From a bacterium (GTDB lineage: Bacteria; Vulcanimicrobiota; Xenobia; Xenobiales; Xenobiaceae): a DNA stretch of 35,463 nt. Shown piece by piece: positions 21,644-30,185 of the stretch (its first letter is position 1; each line of letters begins with the position of its first letter). The stretch covers positions 1-35,463 of the forward strand of contig JAUNIO010000031.1 of NCBI GenBank assembly GCA_030535355.1. Reading direction: 5' to 3'. Both the position numbers and the translations under genes were made by a program. The notes under the pieces were generated by a model. It searched no databases. It saw nothing but the letters and a program-made list of their open reading frames with translations, and was not told the origin of the DNA.

Positions 21644-23797
21644 CTAGGATTTTTGCTCGACATTAATCTCAAGATCATCCAAAGTTAACTCCAGTTTGGA
21701 CAATTTGATTTTTAGCTCAGGCTTACCGGTTTCCGGATTATCCTCCAACACAATCTTCTCGCCATCGTACAGCAGCAGATTGACATCGCTGCAATGATCT
21801 TTGGGCTCAGCGCACCTCTTCCAATCCGCCACCGTGCCCTTAATAAATTCTTTTTCCACGCCCCGGCGAGTCTTGTCTGGGACCTGCTTGTACACCGCAT
21901 GAACATAATCGTTGAGCAACACTGAATAAATCGGGCTGTAAACTGCGCTGCCGGATTCTTTGTAAAGGGTGTTGGCGATGTACACATAAGTGTTTTTTAT
22001 ATCGCCGAGCGCATCGCCGGAGAAGACAAAGCCCAAGCGGTCTTCATTGATGGCCTGGCGCAATTCTTCGTTAAAGCCAAAATCCGCTTCCCGGTTGAAG
22101 CGCGTAACCAGTTTTTGCCGCACGGCGGTATTTTCAAAGTCGATGCGCACGCAGGGCAGCTGGGGGTGCACCGGCAGCCCGCGCTGTTTCAGATATGCGT
22201 GCTGCTGACTCCCCATTAAAAGGCCTCCAGCCACATAAGCCGCGTCGATATAGACTCCGGGAATCTTCAGGCGCTCTACTCCCTCAAACAATTCGATCAT
22301 TCTGGAACGGGTCAGAGTGAAGTTGGGATAGGCATAGACGGCGTGTTTATATTTGATATCGCTAAGTTCAGCGCGTTTATCCTCGACATCCTTGGGCGTC
22401 ATCATGAAGCCGTTCTCGTCAGAAGCCCGGAAGCTGAAGACAGTCATGATGCGGGCTTCATCCATAATGGGCAGAAATTGGCGCAGCTCGTTCATGGTGA
22501 CGCTTCTCGCAGTCTGCGCCCCGCCCGCTGCAGATGCGCCATCGCTAGCACCAGCGCCACCCAGCAAATCCTCTTCTTCATCGCTTGAACTGTCAGAGCC
22601 GCCCGCTTCCGCGACGCCGGGAACGATAGCAAACCAGATGCGGTTTCCGACCGTATCGTGGCCGACTCTGGTTATGAAGCTTTTAAACGCGTCTTTGCAC
22701 TCCCGCAGCAGCTGCCCTACTGAGCAGTTGGCGATCAGCAGCCCATCTCGTAACTCTCCCTTGCAGGTAGCATGGTCAAAGAGAATCTGCATATCCAGCA
22801 GTTTCTGCACAGTTTCCGTCATACACTGTATAAAAGCATCTTTCGCGCTGCGGAAGACCTTTTCATATTTTTGCTTTGTCTCGGTATTAATCTTCTGCTG
22901 CTCACGCACTTCGGCCAAGCTGACTTCCGCGCCGCTCCCCGCTTCGCGTTTCGCCAGGGGAGAATAGGTGGATACCACCAAAGCCCGCACAAAGGAATTC
23001 TGCTCGTTCACACGCTTGTCGTAATCGCTCTCTATGACGGCGGACAGCAGCTTGCGTTCCCCAGAGGCAAGCTGTTTATTTTCGGGCAGCTCTTCAGTCT
23101 TAACTGGAACTGTGCCCAAGGTGCCGTCCTCTTTAAAAAAGGCTTTATAGCCGCTGGCCAGTTTAGTTTTCTCATCTCCTGATTTTCCGGCATTTTGAGC
23201 CAGCAGCCTATCGGCAGCGGTAATCCGTGCATCTAAATCCGCCATGGCCAAAGGCAGAAGATTGACCACAGAACTCTCGTATTGCTCCCGCACTTTTTGG
23301 AAGCAGCGGTTAAATTTCGCCCGCACCCCGTCAGTACTCTCGCCCTTCTCCTGCAGCTCATAATATTTATCGTAAGAGGCCTGCAGCTGTTTGCGCACAT
23401 TTAAGGCCGCCTCATATTCATGCTTAGGCTTCAGCTGCTCGAAGAGTTCCTCGTAGTTGAACTGCAGATTGGAGGCGCCGCTTTTTTCTTTGGAATGGTA
23501 CAGGTTCAGCAGCATCTTGTAGTAGCTGTTGCTCACAATGTCGAGAGGGACAGCCCCGGGAGAAGACTGTGTAGAATAGGTAATCGCCATAGACCCGTCA
23601 GCGGACGGTTCGTACTTTTCATAGACTTTGGGGGCAAACTTTTCCAAAAACTCCTCAAAGCTATGCACCGCCAATTTTTCTTTAACGTCCTGATAAGCCA
23701 TTTCGATGCTATCAGCCGTAAACAAAATGGTATCCAGACTCGTTTTTTCCCGATCAAACTCCTCAAACAAAATGGTCCTATAGGTGTTTTCTGCCAT
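21644..23797 (-). CDS. 717-aa candidate tail-sheath protein
   Basis: The N-terminal ~330 residues are helical and charged, with coiled-coil tendency (HSFEEFLEKFAPKVYEKYEP near 45-64). A Gly/Ala/Ser/Asp-rich linker near 400-430 leads to a second half with sheath-like features: KYKHAVYAYPNFTLTRSRM, a pattern like the LALPRFLLR strand of TssC, and later AVYSPIYSVLLNDYVHAVYK, comparable to the TssC C-terminal region. At 717 aa it is about the size of TssB and TssC combined. Position between the tip/immunity genes and the tube gene supports the role. A clear TssB or TssC motif is missing, so another structural role is possible. Start ATG at 23797. Confidence 0.5.
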   Translation of the reverse strand: MAENTYRTILFEEFDREKTSLDTILFTADSIEMAYQDVKEKLAVHSFEEFLEKFAPKVYEKYEPSADGSMAITYSTQSSPGAVPLDIVSNSYYKMLLNLYHSKEKSGASNLQFNYEELFEQLKPKHEYEAALNVRKQLQASYDKYYELQEKGESTDGVRAKFNRCFQKVREQYESSVVNLLPLAMADLDARITAADRLLAQNAGKSGDEKTKLASGYKAFFKEDGTLGTVPVKTEELPENKQLASGERKLLSAVIESDYDKRVNEQNSFVRALVVSTYSPLAKREAGSGAEVSLAEVREQQKINTETKQKYEKVFRSAKDAFIQCMTETVQKLLDMQILFDHATCKGELRDGLLIANCSVGQLLRECKDAFKSFITRVGHDTVGNRIWFAIVPGVAEAGGSDSSSDEEEDLLGGAGASDGASAAGGAQTARSVTMNELRQFLPIMDEARIMTVFSFRASDENGFMMTPKDVEDKRAELSDIKYKHAVYAYPNFTLTRSRMIELFEGVERLKIPGVYIDAAYVAGGLLMGSQQHAYLKQRGLPVHPQLPCVRIDFENTAVRQKLVTRFNREADFGFNEELRQAINEDRLGFVFSGDALGDIKNTYVYIANTLYKESGSAVYSPIYSVLLNDYVHAVYKQVPDKTRRGVEKEFIKGTVADWKRCAEPKDHCSDVNLLLYDGEKIVLEDNPETGKPELKIKLSKLELTLDDLEINVEQKS

Positions 23798-23800
23798 ATC

Positions 23801-24388
23801 CTAATCCTCCTCAGCTTCGGAAAAACATACGTTTACCAAAGACGCTTTTTTAATTGCTGCCTGCAAATCGCGGGTTACGATAATATCCGTATCGATAACG
23901 TCCGCCAATTTGAAAATACGGTAATTGCCGACTTCAGAAGCATTGATTTTATAATGCTTTAGGCCGTGCTCATCCCGGCACAGTTCCCGGCCTTCGCTCT
24001 CATCGCCGTCTTCATCAGCCAGGCGCGTATAGACGCGCCGGACCGCCCTGATGCGCGGCGGCAGCGCCAATATATACGGTTCATGCCGTCCCAAAGCGGC
24101 GCAGTCCAGATAAACAGGCTTGTAAAACAAGTTATCCACGCCCAGTTTATCCAATATCTTCTTAAACCTCAGAGAGATCAGCGGAACATCGTAATTATAG
24201 AGAAAATCTGGGAAGGTTAAGCCGCCGCTGTCCTCTATTTCCACCGTCAGCGGCTGGCGATCCAAAAACTGGAACGACGAAGTGCGGCAGGCAGAAGCCA
24301 GAACCTTAATCTCCTCTCCCGGGCAGACAAATTCTTCTAAATTGGTATGCGCCCACATCTTATAAAAGCTGGTAGAAACGCTAGCCAT
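23801..24388 (-). CDS. Imm11/DUF1629-like immunity protein
   Basis: This 195-aa cytosolic protein has the layout of the Imm11 (DUF1629) immunity family: a middle segment PLISLRFKKILDKLGVDNLF (about 69-88) followed by a PVYLDC strand, and a C-terminal RIFKLADVIDTDIIVTRDL, then a helix and GV-like end. Imm11 proteins neutralise toxins of polymorphic toxin systems and are often found beside AHH-nuclease toxins. The gene starts on the base following the stop of the toxin gene, so toxin and immunity are produced together. It should protect the cell by binding the nuclease domain. Family match is by eye. Confidence 0.65.
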   Translation of the reverse strand: MASVSTSFYKMWAHTNLEEFVCPGEEIKVLASACRTSSFQFLDRQPLTVEIEDSGGLTFPDFLYNYDVPLISLRFKKILDKLGVDNLFYKPVYLDCAALGRHEPYILALPPRIRAVRRVYTRLADEDGDESEGRELCRDEHGLKHYKINASEVGNYRIFKLADVIDTDIIVTRDLQAAIKKASLVNVCFSEAEED

Positions 24389-26155
24389 CTAATTCACCGC
24401 CTCCCCTAACTCTTGCAGCCGTTTTTTAACCATAACCGCCGGGCTGACATACTCATTGGGGGAATTATCCTTCAGCCAGACGAGCAGCTCCGTATTATTG
24501 TCGTCTAAAAACTTTCGGCCATCCCGCCCTGTATGACGCGAATCGGGAGGAAATTGCCTGTTGCTATCAACAGAAAAAGGCAGAATGTTGCGAGAAGCAC
24601 CATCTAAATAAACAAAATACTGCACATTGTCGCAAAAGCCGACGCACTCTCGCTTCCAATTATTATCGGACAGGCTGAATGTCTGGGCAGCGCCTGGTTT
24701 TATCAGCAAATTGCGCGTTTTGTCGGCAATAGCCTCAGTAAAACGCTCCAGGCGGTACTTCGCCAGGACTATCTGCCCGTTTTCCTGCAGGACGGTAATA
24801 ACCTTGCCGGTGCGGGGCAGGCCGTAGGTAAAGCGGTAGGCTTCCTTGGAAACGTAATAGGGAAAACTGTGATGCGGTTTGCCCTCCTCGGCAAAAGCCG
24901 CCAGCTTCGCTTTGATTTTCTGAGAAATCCGGTTCAGTTTGGCGCACAGCTGAGCCTGCGCCTGCTTGCTGGCAAAGCAGACCAGGTCGCGGTTTTTCTT
25001 ATTATTTAAGCGGTCGGTCAGCCGATCTATTTCTTCCTGCACCAATTCGGCATAAGATTTAATCTCTTCCGGGCCGATAGCGATCTTGTTGCGGATACCG
25101 ATCTGTTTGCAGATCATGGCTTTTTCCTCGGCGTCGGCAAAGGTGTAGCTGTGACCGCCCACATGCCACTGCACGCGCCCCTCGCTCATAACATCGTAAG
25201 CCGTAACGTGCTTCATCCTCTCGCTGTCGGGATAGTCCTCGGGATACCCCACCAGCATAATGCAGTTTTCGTAGGCATTGATGTCATAGCCGCAAAAGCG
25301 CGCCAGCCTGACCAGCTCAGAATTATTCTTAAACACCTGATTGCCGGAGAGCAAATGATGGGCCGCGTAGCGCCATTTGTTGGGTTTGCCGTTGCCCAGC
25401 GGCTCTACCGTCTCATCAAAATAAACATCATAACTATCCGCATGAGGCTTAGCGGCGTTGTAATTATCCCGCAGCTGGCGGGAATCGTTATCGACATCTG
25501 CAGGCGCGTTATCCTGGCGGTAAGCGCAGTCCCGGCACTCGGGTTGGTTAGCGCTGCAGGAACAGAACATTCCCGGCCGGGGAGCAGCCTCAGCTTCAGC
25601 AGGCTGAGACAACGGCTGGGGCAGTGTCTCGCCGCGTTCAGGGGACAATTCTAACTTATCAGACGGCGCAGCTATCGGCGCCAGAGTAGCTGCCAAAGCC
25701 CTGGTGATACCGCGCGAGGCGCTCAGCGCAACGTCTTGCCCGGCGGGCTTTTCCGGCTCGGCAGTTTTATGTTCAGGCCAAGCGATAGCCGCTACCTTCG
25801 CAGAGGCAGCGTTATTATAAAGGATATGGCCGTTGGTCCCCGACAGTTGAGGAGTCACCTTTTGTCCCACAGAACACAGAGCCCAGGCCTTTTTAGTTAC
25901 AAGCGGCCCCTTGGCACTGTGTATGACGGTGTCAAAGAGCGGCGGGGCGACAATACAAGGACAGGGAAGCGGGCCTGCCGGCGTCGGCAAAAGTGGACAA
26001 GGTATAGGAGGCTGCGCGGGAACTAGCCTTGCCGCCTGGGTAAGCATTTTTTGGCCTTGGTGATAGGCTTTTTGATTGCCCGGTTCCACAGCCTTATACT
26101 GCATACCAAACGGACAGACAAACAGGGCGGCCTCTGATAAGTACTCTACACCCAT
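24389..26155 (-). CDS. DUF4280 (PAAR-like) tip protein with C-terminal AHH nuclease toxin
   Basis: Residues 1-~108 match the DUF4280/PAAR-like domain that caps VgrG-type spikes (AALFVCPFG at 9-17, PCPLL... PCPC near 52-67, ALCSVGQKVTPQLSGT at 92-107). A Pro/Ala-rich linker contains a CSC...CRDC cluster (198-210) that may bind metal. Around residue 260-340 comes an HNH/EndoVII-type nuclease core of the AHH family: WRYAAHHLLSGNQ (261-273), DINAYENCIML (291-301), VQWHVGGHSYTF (328-339), with H266/H267, N297, H331 and H335 as likely active or metal residues. The last ~250 residues are helical then beta, unassigned. Start ATG at 26155 follows GGAGGG. It is the first gene of the block and should be the DNA-cleaving cargo. 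Confidence 0.8.
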   Translation of the reverse strand: MGVEYLSEAALFVCPFGMQYKAVEPGNQKAYHQGQKMLTQAARLVPAQPPIPCPLLPTPAGPLPCPCIVAPPLFDTVIHSAKGPLVTKKAWALCSVGQKVTPQLSGTNGHILYNNAASAKVAAIAWPEHKTAEPEKPAGQDVALSASRGITRALAATLAPIAAPSDKLELSPERGETLPQPLSQPAEAEAAPRPGMFCSCSANQPECRDCAYRQDNAPADVDNDSRQLRDNYNAAKPHADSYDVYFDETVEPLGNGKPNKWRYAAHHLLSGNQVFKNNSELVRLARFCGYDINAYENCIMLVGYPEDYPDSERMKHVTAYDVMSEGRVQWHVGGHSYTFADAEEKAMICKQIGIRNKIAIGPEEIKSYAELVQEEIDRLTDRLNNKKNRDLVCFASKQAQAQLCAKLNRISQKIKAKLAAFAEEGKPHHSFPYYVSKEAYRFTYGLPRTGKVITVLQENGQIVLAKYRLERFTEAIADKTRNLLIKPGAAQTFSLSDNNWKRECVGFCDNVQYFVYLDGASRNILPFSVDSNRQFPPDSRHTGRDGRKFLDDNNTELLVWLKDNSPNEYVSPAVMVKKRLQELGEAVN

Positions 26156-26317
26156 ATTGCCCTCCGATCCAAAGCAGAGAACAGCGTTTTCACGCTAAAA
26201 CTGCGGACACTGAGCAGCAATGCTAAGATTAGCCTCGCGAAATGCCTGCCTAAGACGGCGTTTTTTGGAGATGCTGTCAAAGAAAAATTGTTTACAGCAT
26301 TTACACCAGAAATATTG

Positions 26318-26344
26318 AGATTAGCAATAATTAGATTAGCAATA
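26318..26344. repeat. 12-bp direct repeat at 15-bp spacing, possible regulator site
   Basis: AGATTAGCAATA occurs at 26318-26329 and 26333-26344, and a shorter related AAGATTAGC lies near 26225. The repeats are about 160-190 bases before the first gene of the block. Such tandem half-sites can bind a transcription factor; which one is unknown. Confidence 0.5.
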
Positions 26345-26438
26345 TTTGCTTTAACAAAGCAACCATCTGTTAATCTTGGCGGCCGGCTTTTTAAAAGTTT
26401 AATTAATCTCGAAAATTCGCGAAGGTTTTTATATATTA

Positions 26439-26462
26439 AGAGAGAGAGAGAGAGAGAGAGAG
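26439..26462 (+). repeat. (AG)12 dinucleotide tract
   Basis: Twelve uninterrupted AG units (CT on the minus strand) lie in the divergent region. Dinucleotide tracts of this length are rare in most bacteria and prone to slippage during replication, which can change promoter spacing or a reading frame. Confidence 0.95.
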
Positions 26463-26802
26463 TTTATAGCTAACGCTGGAGTATAAACATTCCAGTCAGC
26501 GCTTATATTTGCGCTTGCGCATATTGCGCTTTTTAAGCTTTTACGCTCTCCCATGCTAAACATTCCCTCTGAACGTCATTCTGAACGCCAGCCCTTAACA
26601 AAACTTTATTATAAAGCTCATCAATTCATAATATAGCTTTGTTGCTTTGGCGAACCAGTTATAAGTGGATGTATTTTCTCAGATAAGCAGATAGTCCTTC
26701 CCCTATCGCCGCGAAAACAGTCTAATTTTCTGCCGTTTGCGCCGACTTGGCTCACAATTTCCTTATCACATCAGTTGAACGACATATTCTGTCATTATGC
26801 TT

Positions 26803-26811
26803 TGATATAAT
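26803..26811 (+). promoter_or_regulatory. Extended -10 promoter of the membrane/Sel1-like gene
   Basis: TGATATAAT gives a TGn extension plus a perfect TATAAT. No good -35 box lies at 17 bases, as expected for extended -10 promoters. The leader to the ATG at 26932 would be about 115 bases. Confidence 0.55.
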
Positions 26812-26931
26812 TCTGAGAAATACAACAGCAATCGGCTGTGCTCACCTCACGAGAATTTCGCGGGCAAAGTGCACACTCGTCTGCGTCTTTTCCGCAGCGA
26901 CTTGCTGACGCGCTGATAATAGGAGGTTCTT

Positions 26932-27492
26932 ATGGGTTGTTTGGGTGGTTGTTTGAGCAAGATTTTTTGGACCATCGCGGTTATTCTGGTGTGGGTGATA
27001 GCCTGGCTGGCCTGGTTGCTGAACTGGGTATGCTGGGCCGTTTTCAAAATTTTGTATATTCTCCTGTTCATTCTGTGCTTGTTTTGCGCATCTCCCCCGT
27101 CCCCGACGACCATTGACGCTGCCGGTGTGGTTGATGGCAATGGGAATGTAAACTGGACTGTGCTCACGGAAGCCGCCGAAGCCGGCGACGTCGGAGCGCA
27201 GTATCTGCTGGCCCAAAAGAGTCAGGAGTACGTCGAACGCGATGACTGGGAAACCGCCATCGCAAGTACACTGTCGGGAATCCCCGAAGAATTGCTGCGG
27301 GAGGATGCCGAACGAAAAGACAAATTCGGCAGACAGGCTGAACATTGGTATGGCAAAGTCGCCGACCGAGGATACATGCTGGCCAGATACAAGAAATGGG
27401 GGATGGTCTTGTCGCGCTGGGAAAGAAAGTTAGATTATTGGTGCTGGTGTTTGGATATTTGTTGGAAAACAATAGACAAAGAGAAATTATAA
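26932..27492 (+). CDS. Small membrane protein with Sel1-like C-terminal region
   Basis: The ATG at 26932 follows AGGAGG. The N-terminal ~55 residues are strongly hydrophobic and rich in Trp, Leu and Cys (two probable membrane segments, about 11-30 and 32-53), with cysteines at 3, 7, 34, 49 and 52. After a Ser/Pro linker the soluble part shows fragments of Sel1-type repeats: LTEAAEAGDVGAQYLLAQ (about 78-95) and AEHWYGKVADRGYMLARYK. The tail repeats Trp/Cys (WCWCLDICW). Sel1 proteins often scaffold complexes at membranes. The gene is divergent from the injection block; a link to it is possible but not shown. Function unknown. Confidence 0.75.
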   Translation: MGCLGGCLSKIFWTIAVILVWVIAWLAWLLNWVCWAVFKILYILLFILCLFCASPPSPTTIDAAGVVDGNGNVNWTVLTEAAEAGDVGAQYLLAQKSQEYVERDDWETAIASTLSGIPEELLREDAERKDKFGRQAEHWYGKVADRGYMLARYKKWGMVLSRWERKLDYWCWCLDICWKTIDKEKL

Positions 27493-27507
27493 AAAGCAAT
27501 GAAACGT

Positions 27508-27551
27508 GCCGGCCTGCCGAACACAATGTCCTGCCGGGCCGGCTTTTTTTT
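27508..27551 (+). terminator. Rho-independent terminator after the membrane/Sel1-like gene
   Basis: GCCGGCC (27508-27514) pairs with GGCCGGC (27537-27543), with a further partial inner stem, and is followed at once by eight T residues. Confidence 0.9.
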
Positions 27552-27626
27552 GGCGCGGCAGGTTATTCCCCGCTTCGGCAGTGAACTGCCAGGATATTAT
27601 TGTTCATTCACAAATTAATCCTAATT

Positions 27627-27653
27627 GCCGTCCGGCCCATCAAGCCGGACGGC
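27627..27653 (+). promoter_or_regulatory. Perfect 10-bp hairpin in the preT leader
   Basis: GCCGTCCGGC (27627-27636) and GCCGGACGGC (27644-27653) pair exactly over a 7-base loop, 28 bases before the preT start. It could be a weak terminator, a protecting 5' hairpin or a regulatory element; only a mixed AT stretch, not a T-run, follows. Confidence 0.6.
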
Positions 27654-27681
27654 TGAGCCGATTTTATTTATGGGGATCGTA

Positions 27682-28905
27682 ATGAAGTACGCAGAAGAAG
27701 TCGAAAAAGCTTACACTCCGATCACTGTCAGGGAAGAAGCCCAGCGCTGCCTGCTCTGCCATGATGCGCCCTGCTCCCAAGCCTGCCCTGCCGGCACCGC
27801 TCCCGACCGCTTTATCCGCAGTATCCGCCTGAACAACATCAAAGGCGCTGCCGAAACTATCCGAGAAAACAACGCCCTCGGTGCCGTCTGCGCCCGCGTC
27901 TGCCCCACCGAACGCTACTGCCAAAAGGCCTGTTCCCGCTGCGGCATCGACCGCCCCATCGACATCGCCGGATTGCAGCGCTACGCCACCGACGCCGAAG
28001 AGCGCTTCGGTATGCAAATCCTCCAGGCCGCTCCCGCCAATAGCCATAAAGTGGCCATCGTGGGCAGTGGGCCCGCTGGACTACAGGCTGCCGCTTCCCT
28101 GCTCCAGCTCGGCTATGCCGTAGATATTTACGAAAAGAGCGCCGCAGCCGGAGGCTATCTGCGTTACGGCATCCCCGAATACCGTCTGCCCAACGCCATC
28201 GTCGACACCGAGATTAAGCGCATCGCCGCTCTGGGTGCCAGCATCAAGACCAGCACCACAGTCGGCAAAGATGTCACTATGGACGAGCTGCAGGCCCAGT
28301 ACGAGGCCGTGCTGCTGGCTGTGGGCTTTAGCCAAGCCAAGATGCTGCCCATGTTCGCCGACAGCGACATTACCGAAACAGCCGTGGACTTCCTGGCCCG
28401 CGTCAAACAGGCCAAAGGCGAGGTGGAGCTGCCTCAGAACATCGTGGTCATCGGCGGCGGCGACGTGGCCATGGACGTAGCCACTACTCTGAAGATGCTA
28501 GGCGTCAAGAACGTCACTGACGTGGTTTACGAAGAATTCTGCGAGTTCCTGGCCTCTAAGAAGGAGCTGGCCGGAGCGCAGGCCCTGGGCGTCACCATCA
28601 TCGATGGCTACGTTCCCGAAAAGATCGAGGGCCGCAAGGTCACCTTCAAGCACCGCCGCATCAATGCCAGCCTGGAGATCGAAACCGACAAGGTCATCCT
28701 GGCCGTGGGCCAGCAGGCTGACGGAGAAGGCTTAGGCCTGAACTTCATCAAGAATGAAGTTGAATTCGAAGGCTATCAGTCCCCCAATCCTAAAGTATTC
28801 GTGGCCGGAGATATAGCCCGCGGCGACAAAACCGTGGTCTGGGCTGTGCGCAAGGGCAAAGAAGCCGCACAGGCCATCCACAACTTCCTGGGAGGTAAGC
28901 AGTAA
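27682..28905 (+). CDS. preT: NAD-dependent dihydropyrimidine dehydrogenase, subunit PreT
   Basis: I choose ATG at 27682 ([11 protein letters not shown]), with GGGGA 7 bases upstream; a TTG 57 bases earlier lies inside a hairpin. The 407-aa product matches PreT (about 412 aa in E. coli). The N-terminal Fe-S domain has [14 protein letters not shown] and [19 protein letters not shown] cysteines; an FAD-binding [14 protein letters not shown] follows near residue 120, and an NAD-binding [14 protein letters not shown] near 250. It passes electrons from NADH to PreA for reversible reduction of uracil and thymine to dihydro forms. The stop overlaps the preA ATG by one base (TAATG), so the subunits are translationally coupled. 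Codon use (many C-ending codons) suggests good expression. Confidence 0.93.
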   Translation: MKYAEEVEKAYTPITVREEAQRCLLCHDAPCSQACPAGTAPDRFIRSIRLNNIKGAAETIRENNALGAVCARVCPTERYCQKACSRCGIDRPIDIAGLQRYATDAEERFGMQILQAAPANSHKVAIVGSGPAGLQAAASLLQLGYAVDIYEKSAAAGGYLRYGIPEYRLPNAIVDTEIKRIAALGASIKTSTTVGKDVTMDELQAQYEAVLLAVGFSQAKMLPMFADSDITETAVDFLARVKQAKGEVELPQNIVVIGGGDVAMDVATTLKMLGVKNVTDVVYEEFCEFLASKKELAGAQALGVTIIDGYVPEKIEGRKVTFKHRRINASLEIETDKVILAVGQQADGEGLGLNFIKNEVEFEGYQSPNPKVFVAGDIARGDKTVVWAVRKGKEAAQAIHNFLGGKQ

Positions 28906-30152
28906 TGATTAAGAAGGACCTTTCCATCGATTTCCTGGGCGTTCACTTCGAGAACCCCTTCTGCTTATCTTCATCTCCAGTGGGCAACTGCTACGACATG
29001 TGCAAAAAGGCCTACGATACCGGCTGGGGAGGCGTGGTGTTCAAAACCATCGGTCCCAAGCACTTCCTCATCGACGAGGTTTCCCCCCGCTTCGACGCCC
29101 TGACCAAAGAGAGCACCGAATTCGTGGGCTTCAGAAACCTGGAGCAAATCGCCGAACACTCTTTGGAAGAGAACCTAGCCGACCTGCGCCGCCTCAAAGC
29201 CGAGTACCCCAATAAGGTGCTCATCGCTTCCATCATGGGCACTTACGAAGAAGACTGGACCGAATTGGCCCGCCTGGTCGAAGAAGCCGGGGCCGACATG
29301 ATCGAGCTCAACTTCTCCTGCCCCAACATGACCACGCACGAAATGGGCTCCGACGTGGGTTCCAGCCCCGATCTGTGCCGGAAATACTGCGCGGCCGTCA
29401 AACGCGGTTCCAAACTGCCCGTTCTTGCCAAAATGACCCCCAACCTGACCGATATGGTGCCTCTGGCCAAAGCCAGCTTAGAGGGCGGTGCCGACGGCAT
29501 TGCCGCCATCAACACTATCAAGTGCGTAATCAATGTCGATCTGCAGCGCCACGTGGGGCTGCCCATCATCAACGGCAAGTCGGCTATCTCCGGCTATTCG
29601 GGCAAAGCGGTCAAACCCATCGCCCTGCGCTTCATTCAGCAGATGCGCAGCGCCGAAGGCCTGGAGAACCTGCCTATCTCCGGCATCGGCGGCATTGAGA
29701 CCTGGTCCGACGCGGCCGAGTTTATCCTCCTGGGCGCTTCCACCCTGCAGGTCACCACGGCCATCATGGAATACGGCTACCGCGTGGTCGAGGACATGAA
29801 GAACGGCCTCATGCACTACATGGAAGAGCAGGGCGTCGAACATCTCAGCGAGCTGGTGGGCAAAGCCAACAAGAACATCATCTCCGCCGAGCAGCTGGAC
29901 CGCGATTACATCGTCTATCCCGAGATCGACGAAGAGGCCTGCGTAGGCTGCGGCCGCTGCTACATCTCCTGCTACGACGGCGCGCACCAGGCCATGATCT
30001 GGAACGAAGAAACCCGCCGGCCCAAGTGCGACCACGAGAAATGCGTGGGCTGCCACCTCTGCGCTCTGGTCTGCCCGGTCAAGGCCATCGGCAAGGGCGA
30101 GATCGTCATGAAACCCGGCCGCGAGGGCAAGCCCGAAGACAAGCACGTGTAA
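28905..30152 (+). CDS. preA: NAD-dependent dihydropyrimidine dehydrogenase, subunit PreA
   Basis: The 415-aa product matches PreA (411 aa in E. coli). An FMN-dependent dihydroorotate-dehydrogenase-like barrel covers residues ~1-320: [12 protein letters not shown] near 17-28, IELNFSCPN near 131-139, [14 protein letters not shown], and [11 protein letters not shown]. The C-terminus carries two 4Fe-4S motifs, [11 protein letters not shown] and [12 protein letters not shown]. It reduces uracil or thymine at the FMN site using electrons from PreT. With only preTA present and no hydantoinase (dihydropyrimidinase) or beta-ureidopropionase gene nearby, the pair supports the first step of pyrimidine breakdown or base interconversion only. 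Confidence 0.95.
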   Translation: MIKKDLSIDFLGVHFENPFCLSSSPVGNCYDMCKKAYDTGWGGVVFKTIGPKHFLIDEVSPRFDALTKESTEFVGFRNLEQIAEHSLEENLADLRRLKAEYPNKVLIASIMGTYEEDWTELARLVEEAGADMIELNFSCPNMTTHEMGSDVGSSPDLCRKYCAAVKRGSKLPVLAKMTPNLTDMVPLAKASLEGGADGIAAINTIKCVINVDLQRHVGLPIINGKSAISGYSGKAVKPIALRFIQQMRSAEGLENLPISGIGGIETWSDAAEFILLGASTLQVTTAIMEYGYRVVEDMKNGLMHYMEEQGVEHLSELVGKANKNIISAEQLDRDYIVYPEIDEEACVGCGRCYISCYDGAHQAMIWNEETRRPKCDHEKCVGCHLCALVCPVKAIGKGEIVMKPGREGKPEDKHV

Positions 30153-30185
30153 GCGGCCGATCGGCTGAAAACCCGCATTAGCTGA

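Larger units (their letters stand above)
26156..26802. other. Long non-coding divergent region upstream of the injection block
   Basis: About 650 bases lie between the start of the minus-strand block and the extended -10 promoter of the plus-strand membrane gene. The stretch is AT-rich around 26280-26470, holds a 12-bp direct repeat, a (AG)12 tract and several GCGCTT motifs near 26498-26532. A TTGACA sits at 26275-26280 on the minus strand but has no good -10 box at 16-18 bases. No convincing gene is seen; the 61-codon frame at 26288-26473 looks accidental. Confidence 0.5.

Noticed and set aside
26275-26280. Minus-strand TTGACA as promoter of the 15-gene block
   Set aside because: No acceptable -10 box lies 16-18 bases downstream, so it is not listed as a promoter.
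26288-26473. 61-aa plus-strand frame running through the (AG)12 tract
   Set aside because: No ribosome-binding site; the ending RERERERE is just the repeat translated. Kept only as non-coding repeat context.
27625-27681. Longer preT start at TTG 27625
   Set aside because: It begins next to a strong hairpin, lacks a ribosome-binding site, and adds residues not typical of PreT.
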